Shown piece after piece: positions 21,220 through 32,203 of a DNA stretch of 64,000 nt. Position 1 is the stretch's first letter. Each line of letters opens with the position of its first letter. The translations under genes and the position numbers were made by a program. Source of the DNA: Carnegiea gigantea (taxonomy: Eukaryota > Streptophyta > Magnoliopsida > Caryophyllales > Cactaceae); assembly GCA_029747015.1 (NCBI GenBank), contig JAKOGI010001350.1, positions 2,501-66,500 of the forward strand, read 5' to 3'. The notes under the pieces were generated by a model. That model did not search any database and was not told the origin of the DNA. It worked only from the letters and a program-made list of their open reading frames with translations.

Positions 21220-21654
21220 TTAGATGTTCTTAGGTTTTCTATCCTTAGAAGAGCTTGCCAATTTTAATAGCGCATCAGCATGCCGGTTTTCTAATCGCGG
21301 GATGTGCATTATCGCAAAATGTTTTAGCAATTGGGTAGCTTCTCGTACTCGCCGAACATATGCTGCCATAGTGTTGTCCTTAACCTCGTAGTCCCCATTG
21401 AGTTGGCTAACCACCAGCTGGGAGTCAGAAAATGCTTGGACCAAATTGGCTCCTGCGGTGTAGCACAGCTCTATTCCTACTATCAAGGCCTCGTACTCGG
21501 CCTCATTGTTGGATGCCTTGAACAAAAACTTCAAGGCATGCTCGCACCGCTCATCCCTAGGGCTTTCAATGATGAGGTCGGCTCTGCTTCCGTCCTTTGT
21601 GGATGAACCATCAATGTAAAGGTTCCATATATGAGGGGATGGGGCATTGCACAA
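21220..21654 (-). pseudogene. Tat gypsy second RNase H (aRNH)
   Basis: One open frame of 144 codons. LYIDGSSTKDGSRAD has the first Asp, NNEAEYEALIVGIEL the Glu, AFSDSQLVVSQLNGDYEVKD the next Asp, and NRHADALLKLAS the last. This is the full D-E-D-D set of a type I RNase H. A second RNase H after the retroviral-type one is a known mark of Tat elements. The domain itself is intact but sits in a broken polyprotein, with a stop just upstream (21693-21695). Confidence 0.88.
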
Positions 21655-21693
21655 AGTAGGAATAACACTTTCTACCAGAAAATCAGCCAGGGC

Positions 21694-22218
21694 CTAGGGT
21701 TTGATGGCTCGCCGTGCTTCAAATGCTAGATCATACTGTGACAATTCGACGGCCCACTTCAGGAGTCGACTGGAAGCATCTAGCCTCTGCAGGATGTTCT
21801 TTAAGGGTTGGTCAGTGAGGACGATGACCCTATGTGCTTCGAAGTAAGGCCACAACTTTTGGCTAGCCATCGCCAGTGCATAGGCGAACTTCTCTATGAG
21901 GGGGTAATTTATCTTGGCCCCAGCTAGTGCGTGGCTCATGTAATATATTGGGGTCTGCTCTTTGGCTCGCTCCACCACTAGGACTACACTAATGGCTTGC
22001 TCCAAGATGGGAAAATAGAGTTAGAGTGTTTCCCCAACTAGAGGACTCGCTATTTTAGGTAGCTGAGCCAGGTACATCTTTAGTGCTTGGAAGGCCTCGT
22101 TAGCCTGCTGATCCCAGGTAAAGTTAGCCCGCTGCTGTAAGACACGGAAGAAGGGCTGGCACTTGTCGACCGACCTAGACATGAACTGCCTAAAGCCGCG
22201 ATGCACTCCGTTAATCAC
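21694..22218 (-). pseudogene. Tat gypsy connection and first RNase H
   Basis: 22218-22021 encodes the connection part (SVDKCQPFFRVLQQRANFTW, then AFQALKMYL). After a stop, 22005-21694 carries the RNase H-like part (TPIYYMSHALAGAKINYPLI, then LTDQPLKNIL and WAVELSQYDLAF). The first acidic position of the RNase H start is not clear, as is common for this domain in Tat elements. Broken by a stop near 22020. Confidence 0.85.
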
Positions 22219-22394
22219 TGTACCTCATTGACGTTTTGCAGTGGCTTCATGTCCAAGATGTCGTGAATCTTGTCTGGGTTAGCCTCTATTCCCCGGTTGC
22301 TGATCATAAATCCAATGAATTTACCTGAATGCACCCCGAATACACATTTCTTTCGATTCAGCTTCATCCCGAAGGCTCAGAGTATGTTGAACGT

Positions 22395-23209
22395 CTATCG
22401 CAAGTCTTGGCCATGTGTATCGTCGAGCGTGCTCTTCACTATCATGTTGTCAACGTAGACATCCATGGTTTTCCCGATGAGGGGTTTGAAAAACTTTTTT
22501 ACGAGCTGTTGATAGGTAGCCCCTGCGTTTTTCAACCCGAAAGGCATCATCTTGCAATAGTGTAGTCCTCGATCGGTGATGGACGCGGTCTTCTCTTGGC
22601 CCTCTCGACATAAGGGAATCTGGTGATACCCTGAGAAAGCGTCCATAAAACTCAATAAGGCATGCTCGACCGTGGTGTCCACTAGTTATCAATGTTTGGA
22701 AGGTGGTAGCTGTCCTTAGGACAGGCCTTGTTGAGGTCAGTGAAGTCTATGCACGTCCTCCAGGTCCCATTGTGCTTCTTCACCAAGACCACATTTGAGG
22801 TCCACTCAGGGTACTGACACTCTCTAATGAATCCCACATCCAGTAGCTTCTGTACTTCTGCAGTTGCCACGGCCACTCTTTCTGGTCCCATGTGGCATTT
22901 CTTCTGCATGACCGGCTTGTATAGGGGGTCCACATTCAGCCTGTGCTCTATGATGCTCGGGTCAATACCGGGCATTTCCTCCGGACCAAAGGCGAATACG
23001 TGTTGGTACTCCGGTAAGAGTGAGACCAACGAGCTGCGGGTTGCGACTTCCATTTCCTGGCCCAGTTGGACCGTTCGATCGGGACGCCCTTCTTCCAATG
23101 GAATGTGGTCCATACTTTCTATGTCCTTGGGGCAAGGTCGATCGGGCTCGGCTGAGGCCAGGGTATGTATAAGCAAAGTCTCCGCCACTGGTGGGGGAGG
23201 AGGGAGCAC
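22395..23209 (-). pseudogene. Tat gypsy reverse transcriptase
   Basis: 23209-22682 holds VAVATAEVQKLLDVGFIREC, then SNVVLVKKHNGTWRTCIDFT and DLNKACPKDSYHLPNID, ending in a stop. 22692-22395 continues with SFMDAFSGYHQIPL, CKMMPFGLKNAGATYQQLV and YVDNMIVKS. The active site should be YVDDM. The second Asp is Asn here, so polymerase activity is lost. The reading is otherwise clear. It is flanked by protease upstream and RNase H downstream. Confidence 0.9.
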
Positions 23210-23413
23210 AGTCCGGGGCTTCTTTCCAGTTGTAAGTCGACTGCCAGGCCCTCATTCGTTCGTTCGCTCCACGAGAGGATGAATGCTAACCAAGTAACAT
23301 TCTCGAGCTATGCGTTGGTCTCTTTGCATCGTGCCTACACTCCCATCATCGGCTTCAAACTGAAGCTGTAGTAAGCAGGGAGTGATGACAGCCTTCACTT
23401 TGTACAGGGTAGG

Positions 23414-23800
23414 TCATATGAGGATGATATTATAAGCCATGGGAACGTCCACGACTAAGAAGTCCACCTCCAAATTCTTTACCCTTATCTTGTCTCCAAA
23501 GCGTAAGGGAAGGCGAATCACTCCGGTAGGGTTCACCTCTTGTCCCCCAAAACCCGAGATTGGATAGACCAGAGGGATGATGTCTCCTCCTGGATATGTT
23601 AGCTTCTTCAGGCAGTCCCAAGTGATGATGTCCACGGAACTCCCTATGTCAATGAAGATTCTCTGTATAATTGCACTAGCCACCTTCATTTCTACCACCA
23701 ATGGGCCGTTACGTAGGGATGTGAAATGTGGGCGTTGTTCCCCACCAAACACCATGGTGGGGACTATAACACGACTTCCTTGTTCAGCAGTCAGGACCTA
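23414..23800 (-). pseudogene. Tat gypsy aspartic protease
   Basis: The frame 23755-23414 includes GPLVVEMKVASAIIQRIFID, then IGSSVDIITWDCLKKLTYPG. The active site is normally D-T-G-S-S or D-x-G-S-S. Here it reads DIGSS with Asp kept. FGGQEVNPTGVIRLPLRFGD and VDFLVVDVPMAYNIILI follow, typical of plant gypsy proteases. A stop at the end is near the expected RPW-type close. Confidence 0.85.
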
Positions 23801-23928
23801 TTAGGCCCCTAAAGCTGAGCCTTCTAAGTAAACCGAGCAATGCCATCAGTATATCTACCGACAATAGTTGCTACTATCTCGGTGGAGCACTCCGCATCCC
23901 CTGGTTTAAGTGTCGAGGTCATGGGAGA

Positions 23929-24560
23929 CTACCTTTTTAGCATGGAATGATCCTTTACTTCCATGAGGATGTTTCGGGGCTCCGTGGTAAACCGCAGATC
24001 AACAACCTCGAGGCACGGCCTCCGATCCCCTGAGTCGTGGTTCCTGTTACCTCTATTGGGATTCCTATCTGTAGGGGTTTTAGTCTTTCTTGGGGCATCT
24101 GAACCATCAGCGCAGATTTCAGTGGCGCGGATGAAGTCCGTGGCTTTTCTCAGTGCTTCTGTAAGAGTGGTCTCCTTCTGCTCGGCTAGGGACAACTTGA
24201 ACCGCCTACTTTTCAAGCCGTTTAGGAAGGAGATGTATGCAACCCCGTCCTCCAAGTCCGGGATTAGGACCGCCTCTTGATGGAAACGTTTCACAAAGTC
24301 TGCCGGAGATTCTTGCGGGCCTTGTTTAATTTTGAAGATGTGTATGCTGTTTCACCTCCCTTTTCAGCTGGCGATGAACTAACTAATGAACCTGCCCTCC
24401 AGATCTTGAAAGCAAGAAATGGTTCCTGGTGGCAGGCTGTTAAACCACGATTGTGCCACTCCCTTCAGGGTAGCTGGAAAATATCGGCAATACGCTGCGT
24501 CATCCATGTTTTGGACGTACATCTGTGCCATATGAACTCCTAGATGCTTTCATGATGGGT
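23929..24560 (-). pseudogene. Tat gypsy gag
   Basis: The frame 24294-23929 starts KRFHQEAVLIPDLEDGVAYI, then SFLNGLKSRRFKLSLAEQKE and TTLTEALRKATDFIRA, the conserved retrotransposon gag core. An Arg/Asn/Asp-rich tail follows. No CCHC knuckle is seen. From 24560 to 24295, frames such as EPFLAFKIWRAGSL cover the N-terminal part with stops. It sits directly after the primer site. Confidence 0.8.
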
Positions 24561-24615
24561 GCTTTATCTCTCCTAGCCCGCGTGGCATCACTAACCACCA
24601 TCATACACCGATCTC

Positions 24616-24633
24616 TTCCCACAGATAGCGCCA
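24616..24633 (-). promoter_or_regulatory. Primer binding site of the Tat element
   Basis: On the minus strand TGGCGCTATCTGTGGGAA, four bases after the 5' LTR. It resembles the TGGCGCC...GGGGA primer sites of Tat and related elements, with changes. Confidence 0.75.
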
Positions 24634-24637
24634 AATC

Positions 24638-25092
24638 TATTTTAGGACTTTCTCGTACCTTGTTGAAGATGACGTGAGGTTAGAGATCGGGCATATGAGA
24701 TGGCATGTGAGGATCAGCTGACGGGCTCCCTTCTTCGATCGAACCTGCAAAAAAGGCACCCTCAGGTTGTGGTCGGGGGAACGCCTCTCTGATGATCAAG
24801 TCAAAGGAGGGTCCAAGAGGTATAAAAGCAATAAAGAGAACGTAAAGTCAATTCTGTCAGAATCCCATCCCCTTCCCGAGGTGGGTTGGTAAGTATTTAT
24901 AAATCTTATAGTAGGGGGTAGGATGGTAACTTTATGCCGGAGACCCCAAAAGGGAGGGTGCTTCTTGGCCTGTTCCGTTTGGGCTTTTGGTGGGAGCCCC
25001 AAGGGTCCCGTTTCGGCCCACTACACCGTTTGGACCTGCCTTGCGATTAGGTACCCGCGAGCCTTCCAAAGAAAATCACATTTTCTGGATCA
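24638..25092 (-). repeat. Tat element 5' LTR
   Basis: 455 bp. The left end has TA where the other LTR has TG. The right end is CA. It pairs with 6190-6625. GTATTTATAAAT near 24890-24905 may be the promoter region. Confidence 0.9.
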
Positions 25093-25766
25093 GAAAGCAT
25101 TCATCTAAACATAAGTTACTAATTCATGCACAAATTTGTACCCACTTTGAAACTGTATCTGAAACCCCAAATGTTCAACAAGATCTTCAAACTGAACTTG
25201 ACTCAACCATACAGCCCGGAGCTGAGTTGTCAGGACAAACAACACATCACTTACAAAAGGAGGGCCAAACTAAAATGTCCCGTCAATCACCCACTAATGA
25301 ATCCTCCTGTCAATTCCAAAATCACGGTGTGGATTGTTAGAAAAGCATGTGTCGGAAACATGTATATTTTTATCATGGATACAATCTGTCAACATAACGT
25401 ATGTGTCCTAGTCCTCCTTGAACCTCCACCTCTAGGTGAGTGTGCTCCCACAATTAGAGCTAAGTTTGGTTTTGAAGAGCATAAGCATGTACCACCACTG
25501 TGGAAAAGAGGTGGAATTTATCTCTTTTAGAAGGCTCCGGTGATGCTATCAGACTTTATAACATTGAACCTCATCTCTTTCATAGTATCATCAAGTTTGA
25601 ATCAACAGCGCCAGAAGTTGTCTTCACATCTATGCATGCACCAAGTGACGCTGGGCAAAGAGATCCATTTTGGATTAATCTCTCTGTGGACCCTCCTCCA
25701 TCTAGTGAACCGGGCATGGTGGTTGGAGACCTGAATACAGTTACTAACTCTTAAGAGAATAGAGGA
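25093..25766 (+). pseudogene. LINE: ORF1 end and start of ORF2 endonuclease
   Basis: 25093-25320 carries a Thr/Gln/Ser-rich ORF1 end. From about 25318 ORF2 begins with an AP-type endonuclease: ICQHNVCVLVLLEP, then TIRAKFGFEEHKHV, FHSIIKFESTAPEVVFTSMH, APSDAGQRDPFW and VVGDLNTVTNS (the GDFN/GDLN catalytic region). A frameshift near 25500 and stops are present. Coding ends at the copia TSD and picks up again, in step, at 30542 with FRQSGALWN. That shows the copia element landed inside the endonuclease domain. Confidence 0.85.
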
Positions 25767-26004
25767 TATTGAGGCTAAGATAATTTTTGGCAAATATTTT
25801 CTTTCTATGTATTGAACATCTTTATTATTCTGTCTCCATATTCTTAGCCTTTTGTATAGGAAAGCAGCATATTTCTTCCATATGTTTAGCCTATTGTATA
25901 AGAAAGCAGAATATCTTGTGTTTTGTATATATGTCCTATGTATGAATGGAAAAGGGTGAGAGAATCACTCCAAAAAGAATTCAGATCATTGCTTGATCTT
26001 GTTA
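25767..26004 (+). repeat. 5' LTR of copia element 2
   Basis: 238 bp from TATTGAGGCT to GATCTTGTTA. GTATATATG (25925-25933) is a possible TATA region. It is followed with no gap by the primer site. Confidence 0.93.
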
Positions 26005-26016
26005 TGGTATCAGAGC
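26005..26016 (+). promoter_or_regulatory. Primer binding site (initiator tRNA-Met) of copia element 2
   Basis: TGGTATCAGAGC immediately after the LTR. Confidence 0.95.
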
Positions 26017-26103
26017 CATGACAGATAATAAAGACATATAGAAAAACGAAATCATAAAAAAAAACTCCATCGCCATACGATCTGAACTCGAATGACAATC
26101 CCG

Positions 26104-26985
26104 GTAATGTCATCACTCAAGTTCAATTGAAATGTGGTAATTATGAAGAATAGGCAAGGGTCATTCGAACGTCATTGAGAGCTAGACGAAAATGGGGATT
26201 TATTGAAGGAAAGATTACCAGGCCAGATGAAGCTTCTCCTGATTTGGAGGAGTGGTGGACGGTGCAATCCACGCTTGTTTCATGGATTCTGAACACCATC
26301 GAACCAAGTTTATGCTCAACTATATCATATACTGAAAACGCAGCTGATTTATGGCAAGACATCAAGGATCGGTTTTCAGTTGCAAACGGACCCCGGGTCC
26401 AGCAATTGAAGGCAGAATTGACGGCTTGCAAACAAAGGGGGCTATCTATCGTTGCATATTATGGCAAATTGAAGCTCTTATGGGAGGAATTGATGGACTA
26501 TGATCAGGATCTAGTTTGTAGCTGTGGCAAGTGCGAATGTGGAATTGGCCCCAAACTAGCCAAAAAACGAGAGGAGGAACGAGTCCATAAATTTCTCATG
26601 GGACTTGATGACGCTTTGTGTGGGACTGTTCGGTCGAGTCTACCAGCAACTGAGCCTTTGCCATCATTGAACAGGGTATATTCTACTTTGATTCAAGAGG
26701 AATGAGTCAAGAGAATAGCCCGGGTGAAAGGTGAACAAGGTGAAATTATTGCTCTTGCAGCCCAAGCCGGGTCCAAGGGAAAGGGACGGGGTGATTCACA
26801 GGACAAAAACACGATTTGCACTCACTGTAAAAAGATGGGTCATGAGGCGGTGGATTGCTTTCAGCTGGTCGGATACCCAAACTGGTGGGGCGACCGTCCT
26901 CTTGATGTGAAGACAGCTGGTCGTGGCAGAGGGAGCAGAAGTGGAAGCCGAGGAAGGGGAGGCGCGGTCCGAGCCAATGCAGCAT
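26104..26985 (+). pseudogene. Copia element 2 gag
   Basis: One frame from about 26104 to 26985 with stops at 26150 (in CGNYEE-stop), 26703 and 26983. The stops fit single-base changes (Trp, Arg and Gln codons to stop, by inference). The capsid part holds SLRARRKWGFIEGKI, ENAADLWQDIKDRFSVANGP, ELTACKQRGLSIVAYY and KLKLLWEELMDY. A cysteine cluster CSCGKCECG precedes RVHKFLMGLDD. The zinc knuckle CTHCKKMGHEAVDC is intact. An Arg/Gly-rich tail follows. Confidence 0.88.
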
Positions 26986-27000
26986 AGGCAGCGGCGACTG

Positions 27001-28266
27001 TACAGGCAGAAGCGACTAGCTCGACACTTGGAAGAGAAAAATCGGGTGGTGCTAGATCTGAATCCTGACCAACGACAATCACTTCTTGAGATTATAAATT
27101 CGCATAAGGCAAATTCTGCTGAGAAAATGACTGGTAAGGCTGAAAATGTTTCGTGGATTATTGACACAGGGGCTTCGAACCAGATGACGGGAAGCCTGGA
27201 GAAATTAAAAGATTTACGAAAAATTTCCGCTTGTCCTGTGGGTTTGCCGAATGGTAGCCATGTGCTTGCTACTGAAGAAGGGATTATTAAACTTGACAAT
27301 GATTTGGTTCTATCGAATGTTCTTTATGTCCCTAGTCTAGCCTGTAATTTAATTTCTGTGTCGCAAATTGTTGATGAATCTGATTGTACAGCAGCCTTCT
27401 CTAAACATATGTGCGTTTTACAGAACCGCACTTTGAAGATGCTAATTGGTACAGGTGAGCGAAAAAATGGACTCTACTACTTTCGGGGAAAGCAACAGAT
27501 ACAGGCACATAAAGCAAATAGAGGAGGATCGATTGATTTATGGCATGCCAGATTGGGTCATCCGTCTCACAAAGTTATCAAGTGGATTCTTGGAGTAGAC
27601 ATTAGGAAAGGTAGTACGATTTTGAATAAATTATGCGATATCTATCATCGTGCAAAACAAACCCGCAATAGTTTTCCGCTTAGTGAAAATACTGCTTCCA
27701 ATTTGTTTGAAATGATTCATTGTGACCTATGGGGACCCTACAGAACTACTTCTTCATGTGGTGCTAGTTATTTTCTAACAATTGTGGATGATTTTCCTCG
27801 TGCAATTTGGGTAGCCTTGCATTTCCAAGGTCATTTGCCAATTGATTTTTGGGGAGAATATGTTCTAATTGCGGCCTATTTGATAAATCGAACACCCTCC
27901 ACAATATTAAACAGTAAGACTCCATATGAAGCTCTTTACGGTCATCCTCCTTCATATGAGCATCTTAGAGTTTTTGGGTCTCTATGTTACGCACATAACC
28001 AAGGGACAAAGGGGGATAAATTTGCTACTAGAAGTAGGCGATGTGTCTTTGTTGGATATCCATATGGGAAAAAGGGATGGAGCCTGTACGATTTGGAGAT
28101 CCAAACATTTTTTGTCTCAAGGGATATAGTGTTTTCTGAGCATGAATTTCCTTTTGACCCTAATCAAATAGGGCAGCACAATTTTAATGAGATAAATTCA
28201 AGTGACTGTGTGGAAGTGCTTGACCATATGGAAGAAAGGGGGGGCATGGGGGTGCAGGCCCACTAG
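27001..28266 (+). pseudogene. Copia element 2 protease and internally deleted integrase
   Basis: After a frame change relative to gag, protease WIIDTGASNQMTG (27155-27195) has its D-T-G. Integrase follows with LWHARLGHPSHKV and LCDIYHRAKQTR, where the first Cys of the zinc site CX2C pair is kept and the second is Tyr. MIHCDLWGPY holds the first catalytic Asp. FLTIVDDFPRAIWV is then followed directly by ALHFQGHLPIDFWG. The roughly 80 residues that normally lie between, with the second Asp and the Glu, are missing, and the frame is kept. The rest runs normally to FVGYPYGKKGW and FVSRDIVFSE. Stop at 28264. Confidence 0.9.
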
Positions 28267-28464
28267 CCCTTTGAAGAAGGCAAGGGTGATGAAGCCCAAC
28301 AGAATGAGGCGCAAACACCCCAGCCATGATGGAATGAAGAAGGACATGGCGTAGGCCAACCAAATCAAGACCAAACAAAAGATGTTGAAAGGGCCCAGCA
28401 TTCAAGACATAAAGAAGGGGCGACAGAGGCCCAAGTAGAAACACCTGAGCTGAGGGTCAATGGC

Positions 28465-30296
28465 ATGCATGAAGCTGAAAATAGTGGGCTGGGCGAAAAC
28501 ATCGATAGCACAGCCCAGAATCTGCCAACACCTCTACCGATTGAATTAGTGGAAATGTTGGGTCATGGACATCGAAGAAAAGAGTCTTCAGTTCGATTGT
28601 GTGATTATGTGACGCATACCACTCGAAGATTGAGTCCACCTGTTTGCTCATCTGTGACACAGCATCTTCCAGGTACGCCTTATCTTATAGCGCACTATGT
28701 AAGCTGTAATAATTTTTCTATGTGGCATAGACATTTTCTTGCAGCTATAACCTCAGGTCACGAACCCGCGACAGTTTCAGAAACTGTCCAGGATAAGCGA
28801 TGGAGAGATGCCATGCAGAAAGAGATCCAGGCATTAGAAGATAATGGAACTTGGGAAATTTCTGATTTACCCCCTGGCAAAAAGGCCCTCGGATGTAAAT
28901 GGGTCTTCAAAATCAAATATAACTCAGATGGGTCGGTGAAACATTACAAAGCTCGATTAGTAATCCTCGGTAATCATCAACTTGAAGGCATTGACTTTGC
29001 AGAAACCTTCGCTCCAGTGGCTAAAATGGTCACTGTTCAAGTATTTCTTGTTGTGGCAGCAGCTCGACAATGGGAACTTCACCAGATGGACGTTCATAAT
29101 GCATTCTTACATGGAGATCTTCAAGAAGAGGTGTACATGAAGATGCCACCCGGTTTTCAAGTCACAAGTCCCAAGAAAGTTTGTTGTCTCCGAAAATCCT
29201 TATATGGACTAAAACAGGCCCCTCAGTGTTGCTTTGCCAAACTCTCTAAAGCCCTGCAAGAATATGGTTTTCGCCAGAGTTATTCAGATTACTCCTTGTT
29301 CACGTTGCACCATGAGGACATTCGGCTTAATGTTTTAGTATATGTGGATGACTTGATTATTTCAGGAAACGATCACGAAGCTATTGTCAAATTCAAGACT
29401 TATTTGAGTGAGTGCTTTCATATGAAAGACTTGGGAACCTGAAGTATTTTTTGGGTGTCGAGGTTGCTAGGAATCCTGAAGGCATTTTCCTATGTCAACG
29501 AAAATATGCATTGGATATCCTTTCAGAGGTCGGGTTACTTGGAGCCAAACCTGCAAGCATTCCTGTGGAACAACACCATCAGTTGGCATTGGCCGATGGG
29601 CGATTTCTTGATGATCCTGAACGGTATCGGAGACTCGTGGGCCGTCTTATCTATCTCTGTTTCACTCGTCCTGAGTTATCTTATTGTGTTCATGTTCTCT
29701 CTCAGTTCATGCAGCAACCGAGAGAGGAGCATTGGGATGCAGCACTGCGAGTTGTGCGATATTTTAAAGGTAACCTGGGGCAAGGTATACTTCTTCGCAA
29801 GGATTGTGATTTACATCTCTATGCATGGTGCGATTCAGACTGGGCTGGTTGCCCATTGACTCGACGCTCTCTCACTGGTTGGTTTGTCTCTCTGGGAATC
29901 TCTCCTATTTCTTGTAAAACTAAGAAGCAACATATAGTATCTCGATCTTCGGCAGAAGCAGAATATCGTTCGATGGCTATGACGACCTGTGAGCTCAAAT
30001 GGTTAAAGAAAATTTTATCATCCGTAGGTGTTGGGCATCAGCAACCAATGCAGCTATGTTGTGACAGTCAAGCCGCGTTACATATTGCTCGTAATCCTGT
30101 TTTTCACGAACGAACCAAACATATTGAAGTTGAATGTCACTTTGTTCGGGATGAGCTTGTCAAAGGCACTATCCGCACTGTTTTCGTTCCTACGACTGAA
30201 CAACTTGCAGATATCTTCACCAAGGCCCTTGGCAAAGTGCAATTTGAGTATCTCTTTGGCAAGTTGGGCATTCGGAATTTGCATGCACCAACTTGA
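28465..30296 (+). pseudogene. Copia element 2 reverse transcriptase and RNase H
   Basis: RT in 28465-29442: [59 protein letters not shown] and the intact [10 protein letters not shown] one-base shift near 29438 separates it from 29412-30296: [61 protein letters not shown] and [10 protein letters not shown], a full RNase H with its acidic residues. It ends at TGA 30294-30296, next to the polypurine tract. Confidence 0.93.
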
Positions 30297-30303
30297 GGGG
30301 GGG
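30293..30303 (+). promoter_or_regulatory. Polypurine tract of copia element 2
   Basis: TGAGGGGGGG directly before the 3' LTR at 30304. Confidence 0.85.
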
Positions 30304-30541
30304 TATTGAGGCTAGGATAATTTTTGGCAAATATTTTCTTTCTATGCATCGAACATCTTTATTATTCTGTCTCCATATTCTTAGCCTCTTGTATAGGAAA
30401 GTAGCATATTTCTTCCATATGTTTAGCCTATTGGATAGGAAAGCAGAATATCTTGTGTTTTGTATATATGTCCTACGTGTGAATGGAAAAGGGTGAGAGA
30501 ATCACTCCAAAAAGAATTCAGATCATTGCTTGATCTTGTTA
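30304..30541 (+). repeat. 3' LTR of copia element 2
   Basis: 238 bp, same length as the 5' LTR, with nine differences counted by eye and no gaps. Followed by the TSD GAGGA. Confidence 0.93.
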
Positions 30542-32203
30542 GAGGAAGTAAGCCCCATAACTTTAGGCAATCTGGTGCTTTATGGAATCGATGAATGTTT
30601 GGTCCCTAATAGACATAGGCTTTGTTGTCCTAGAATTCACTTCGACTAATTGTCATGAAGGGGCAGATACAATACAGGAAAGGCTGGATCATGCCTTTGT
30701 GAACCCCACATGGTTACACATCTATACTGAGACAGAGGTAACCCACTTATCTAGAATTGCTTCTGATCGGTGTCCTATATTAGTGGAAACTAATCCTAGA
30801 ATAAGAAAATTCAACCAACCATTTAGGACCGCAATTGCATCCTATCATCCTGGGTTCGAGGAGTCTCTTAAGGATCATTGGAGGAAACATGTCTACTTTA
30901 ATAAGAACCTGAAATAACTTTTCTAAAAATGTTAAATATTGGAGTAAACACCCTTCTGGAAACCTTACTCAAAACAAGAACATAACAAGGGCTAGACTTG
31001 AGGGAGTTCAAAAGGCAATAGCAAAAAGAAGTACCCCTTTCCTTTTTTGGCTTGAAAAGGATTTGATGGACTATTATCGTAATCTATTGTAGATTCAAAA
31101 GAGTATTCAGGCCCAGAGAGCCAATATACAAAAGCACCTTTATAAAGATTTGAACACAAAATGCTTCCATCTGCTGACTGAAGTAAGACAACAAAGGAGA
31201 GAATTGGTAGTCTTAAAAACGATAATAAGGGGAATGGATTTTAGGAGGCTAAAATTTGAAGTCTTCAGTTACTTCCTTTTTCCAGAGAACAGATTGTGTC
31301 CAACTTGTGGACCTTGATAATTTTCCACTATTGAGGAAATTAAATGTGCTGTCTTTCATATAAATTCTACTAAAACTCCTAGGCCAGATGAAATCCATGC
31401 CTTCCTTTTTAAGAAATACTAGAATATCATGGGCTCATCTATTGTTCCTCTAGTTCAAAACATATTTGAGAACCCCTGGAAGGTTAAAGAAATTAATCAA
31501 ACCTATTTTTGATTGATCCCCAAAAAAAGACGACGGTAGAACATGTTAGTCACTTGAGACCCATAAGTCTTTACAATAATAGGTACAAGATAATCACCAA
31601 AATCATTGTCAACAGACTAAAGGACATCCTACCCCATATTATTGAGCCAACTCAATTGATTTTTGCTCCAGGAAGGTGAATTTCTTATAATATAATGGTG
31701 GTCTAGCAGATGGCTCATCATATACGTAATACCAAAAGCAAGATCAAACACATGGCCGTTAAGGTTTGTCTACTTAAAGCTTATGATAGTTTAGAATGCG
31801 ATTTTATCTACGACACTCTCAAGTTCTTTAGTATTCCTCGTAAACTTATCAATGTTATTATGGCCTGTATAACTATCGCAAGCATCCAAATTTTCTGGAA
31901 TGGGGATCCTGGTGAGATTATTTTACCATCTAGAGACATTAGACAAGGCACCCTTTATCCCCATATATTTTTGTTATGTGTCTGAAAGACTTTCTAGGCT
32001 TACTTATAATAATCATGAAGAGTGGAAACCTATTAATGTTAAAGGGTTGAAAATATCTCATATTTTTCATGTTGAGGATGTGGTTTTCTTTGGAAAAGGA
32101 GAGCCTGAACGTTAAATTTTATCCTTCATATAGTTGATGATTTTAGTTCCAAGTCAATGTTGAACATTAATAAAAACAAATCCATAATCATATTCCCTAA
32201 AAC
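30542..32203 (+). pseudogene. LINE ORF2: endonuclease end and reverse transcriptase
   Basis: 30547-30915 finishes the endonuclease (FRQSGALWN, LIDIGFVVLEF, then IQERLDHAFVNPTWLHIY). Spacer and RT follow in several frames: FSTIEEIKCAVFHINSTKTP, then RPDEIHAFLF (usual GPDG), LIPKKRR, HIRNTKSKIKHMAVKVCLLK, AYDSLECDFI (usual KAYD) and FSIPRKLINVIMACI. The active site, normally F-A-D-D, reads VEDVVFFGKG near 32075-32100, so both position 2 and the second Asp are lost. Many stops. Interrupted at 32204 by a hAT MITE. Confidence 0.88.

Larger units (their letters stand above)
6190..25092 (-). mobile_element. Tat-type Ty3/gypsy retrotransposon, 18.9 kb, minus strand, nested in the LINE
   Basis: Two matching LTRs (6190-6625 and 24638-25092) lie in direct orientation. 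Between them, read right to left, are primer site, gag, protease, RT, RNase H, a second RNase H and integrase. A gene-bearing spacer on the other strand, two tandem-repeat arrays and a polypurine tract follow. Dual RNase H plus a long spacer after pol are Tat-lineage traits. Flanking bases AAAAG (6185-6189) and GAAAG (25093-25097) are a probable TSD with one change. The LTRs are clearly diverged and all pol domains are damaged, so the insertion is old. Without the copia insert at 12459 it would be about 12 kb. Confidence 0.9.
25767..30541 (+). mobile_element. Ty1/copia retrotransposon, 4775 bp, with TSD, nested in LINE ORF2
   Basis: Two 238-bp LTRs (25767-26004, 30304-30541), tRNA-Met primer site, gag, protease, integrase, RT, RNase H and a G-rich polypurine tract, all plus strand. 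The 5-bp duplication GAGGA (25762-25766 and 30542-30546) flanks it. Both LTR ends read TA, one base off the usual TG and CA. By eye the LTRs differ at nine of 238 positions (about 4%), younger than the Tat element around it in the LINE. It is structurally complete but disabled by stops, frameshifts and an integrase deletion. Confidence 0.96.

Noticed and set aside
26746..27299. Minus-strand frames of 79-167 codons across copia gag-protease
   Set aside because: Shadows of the plus-strand gag and protease, which carry clear motifs.
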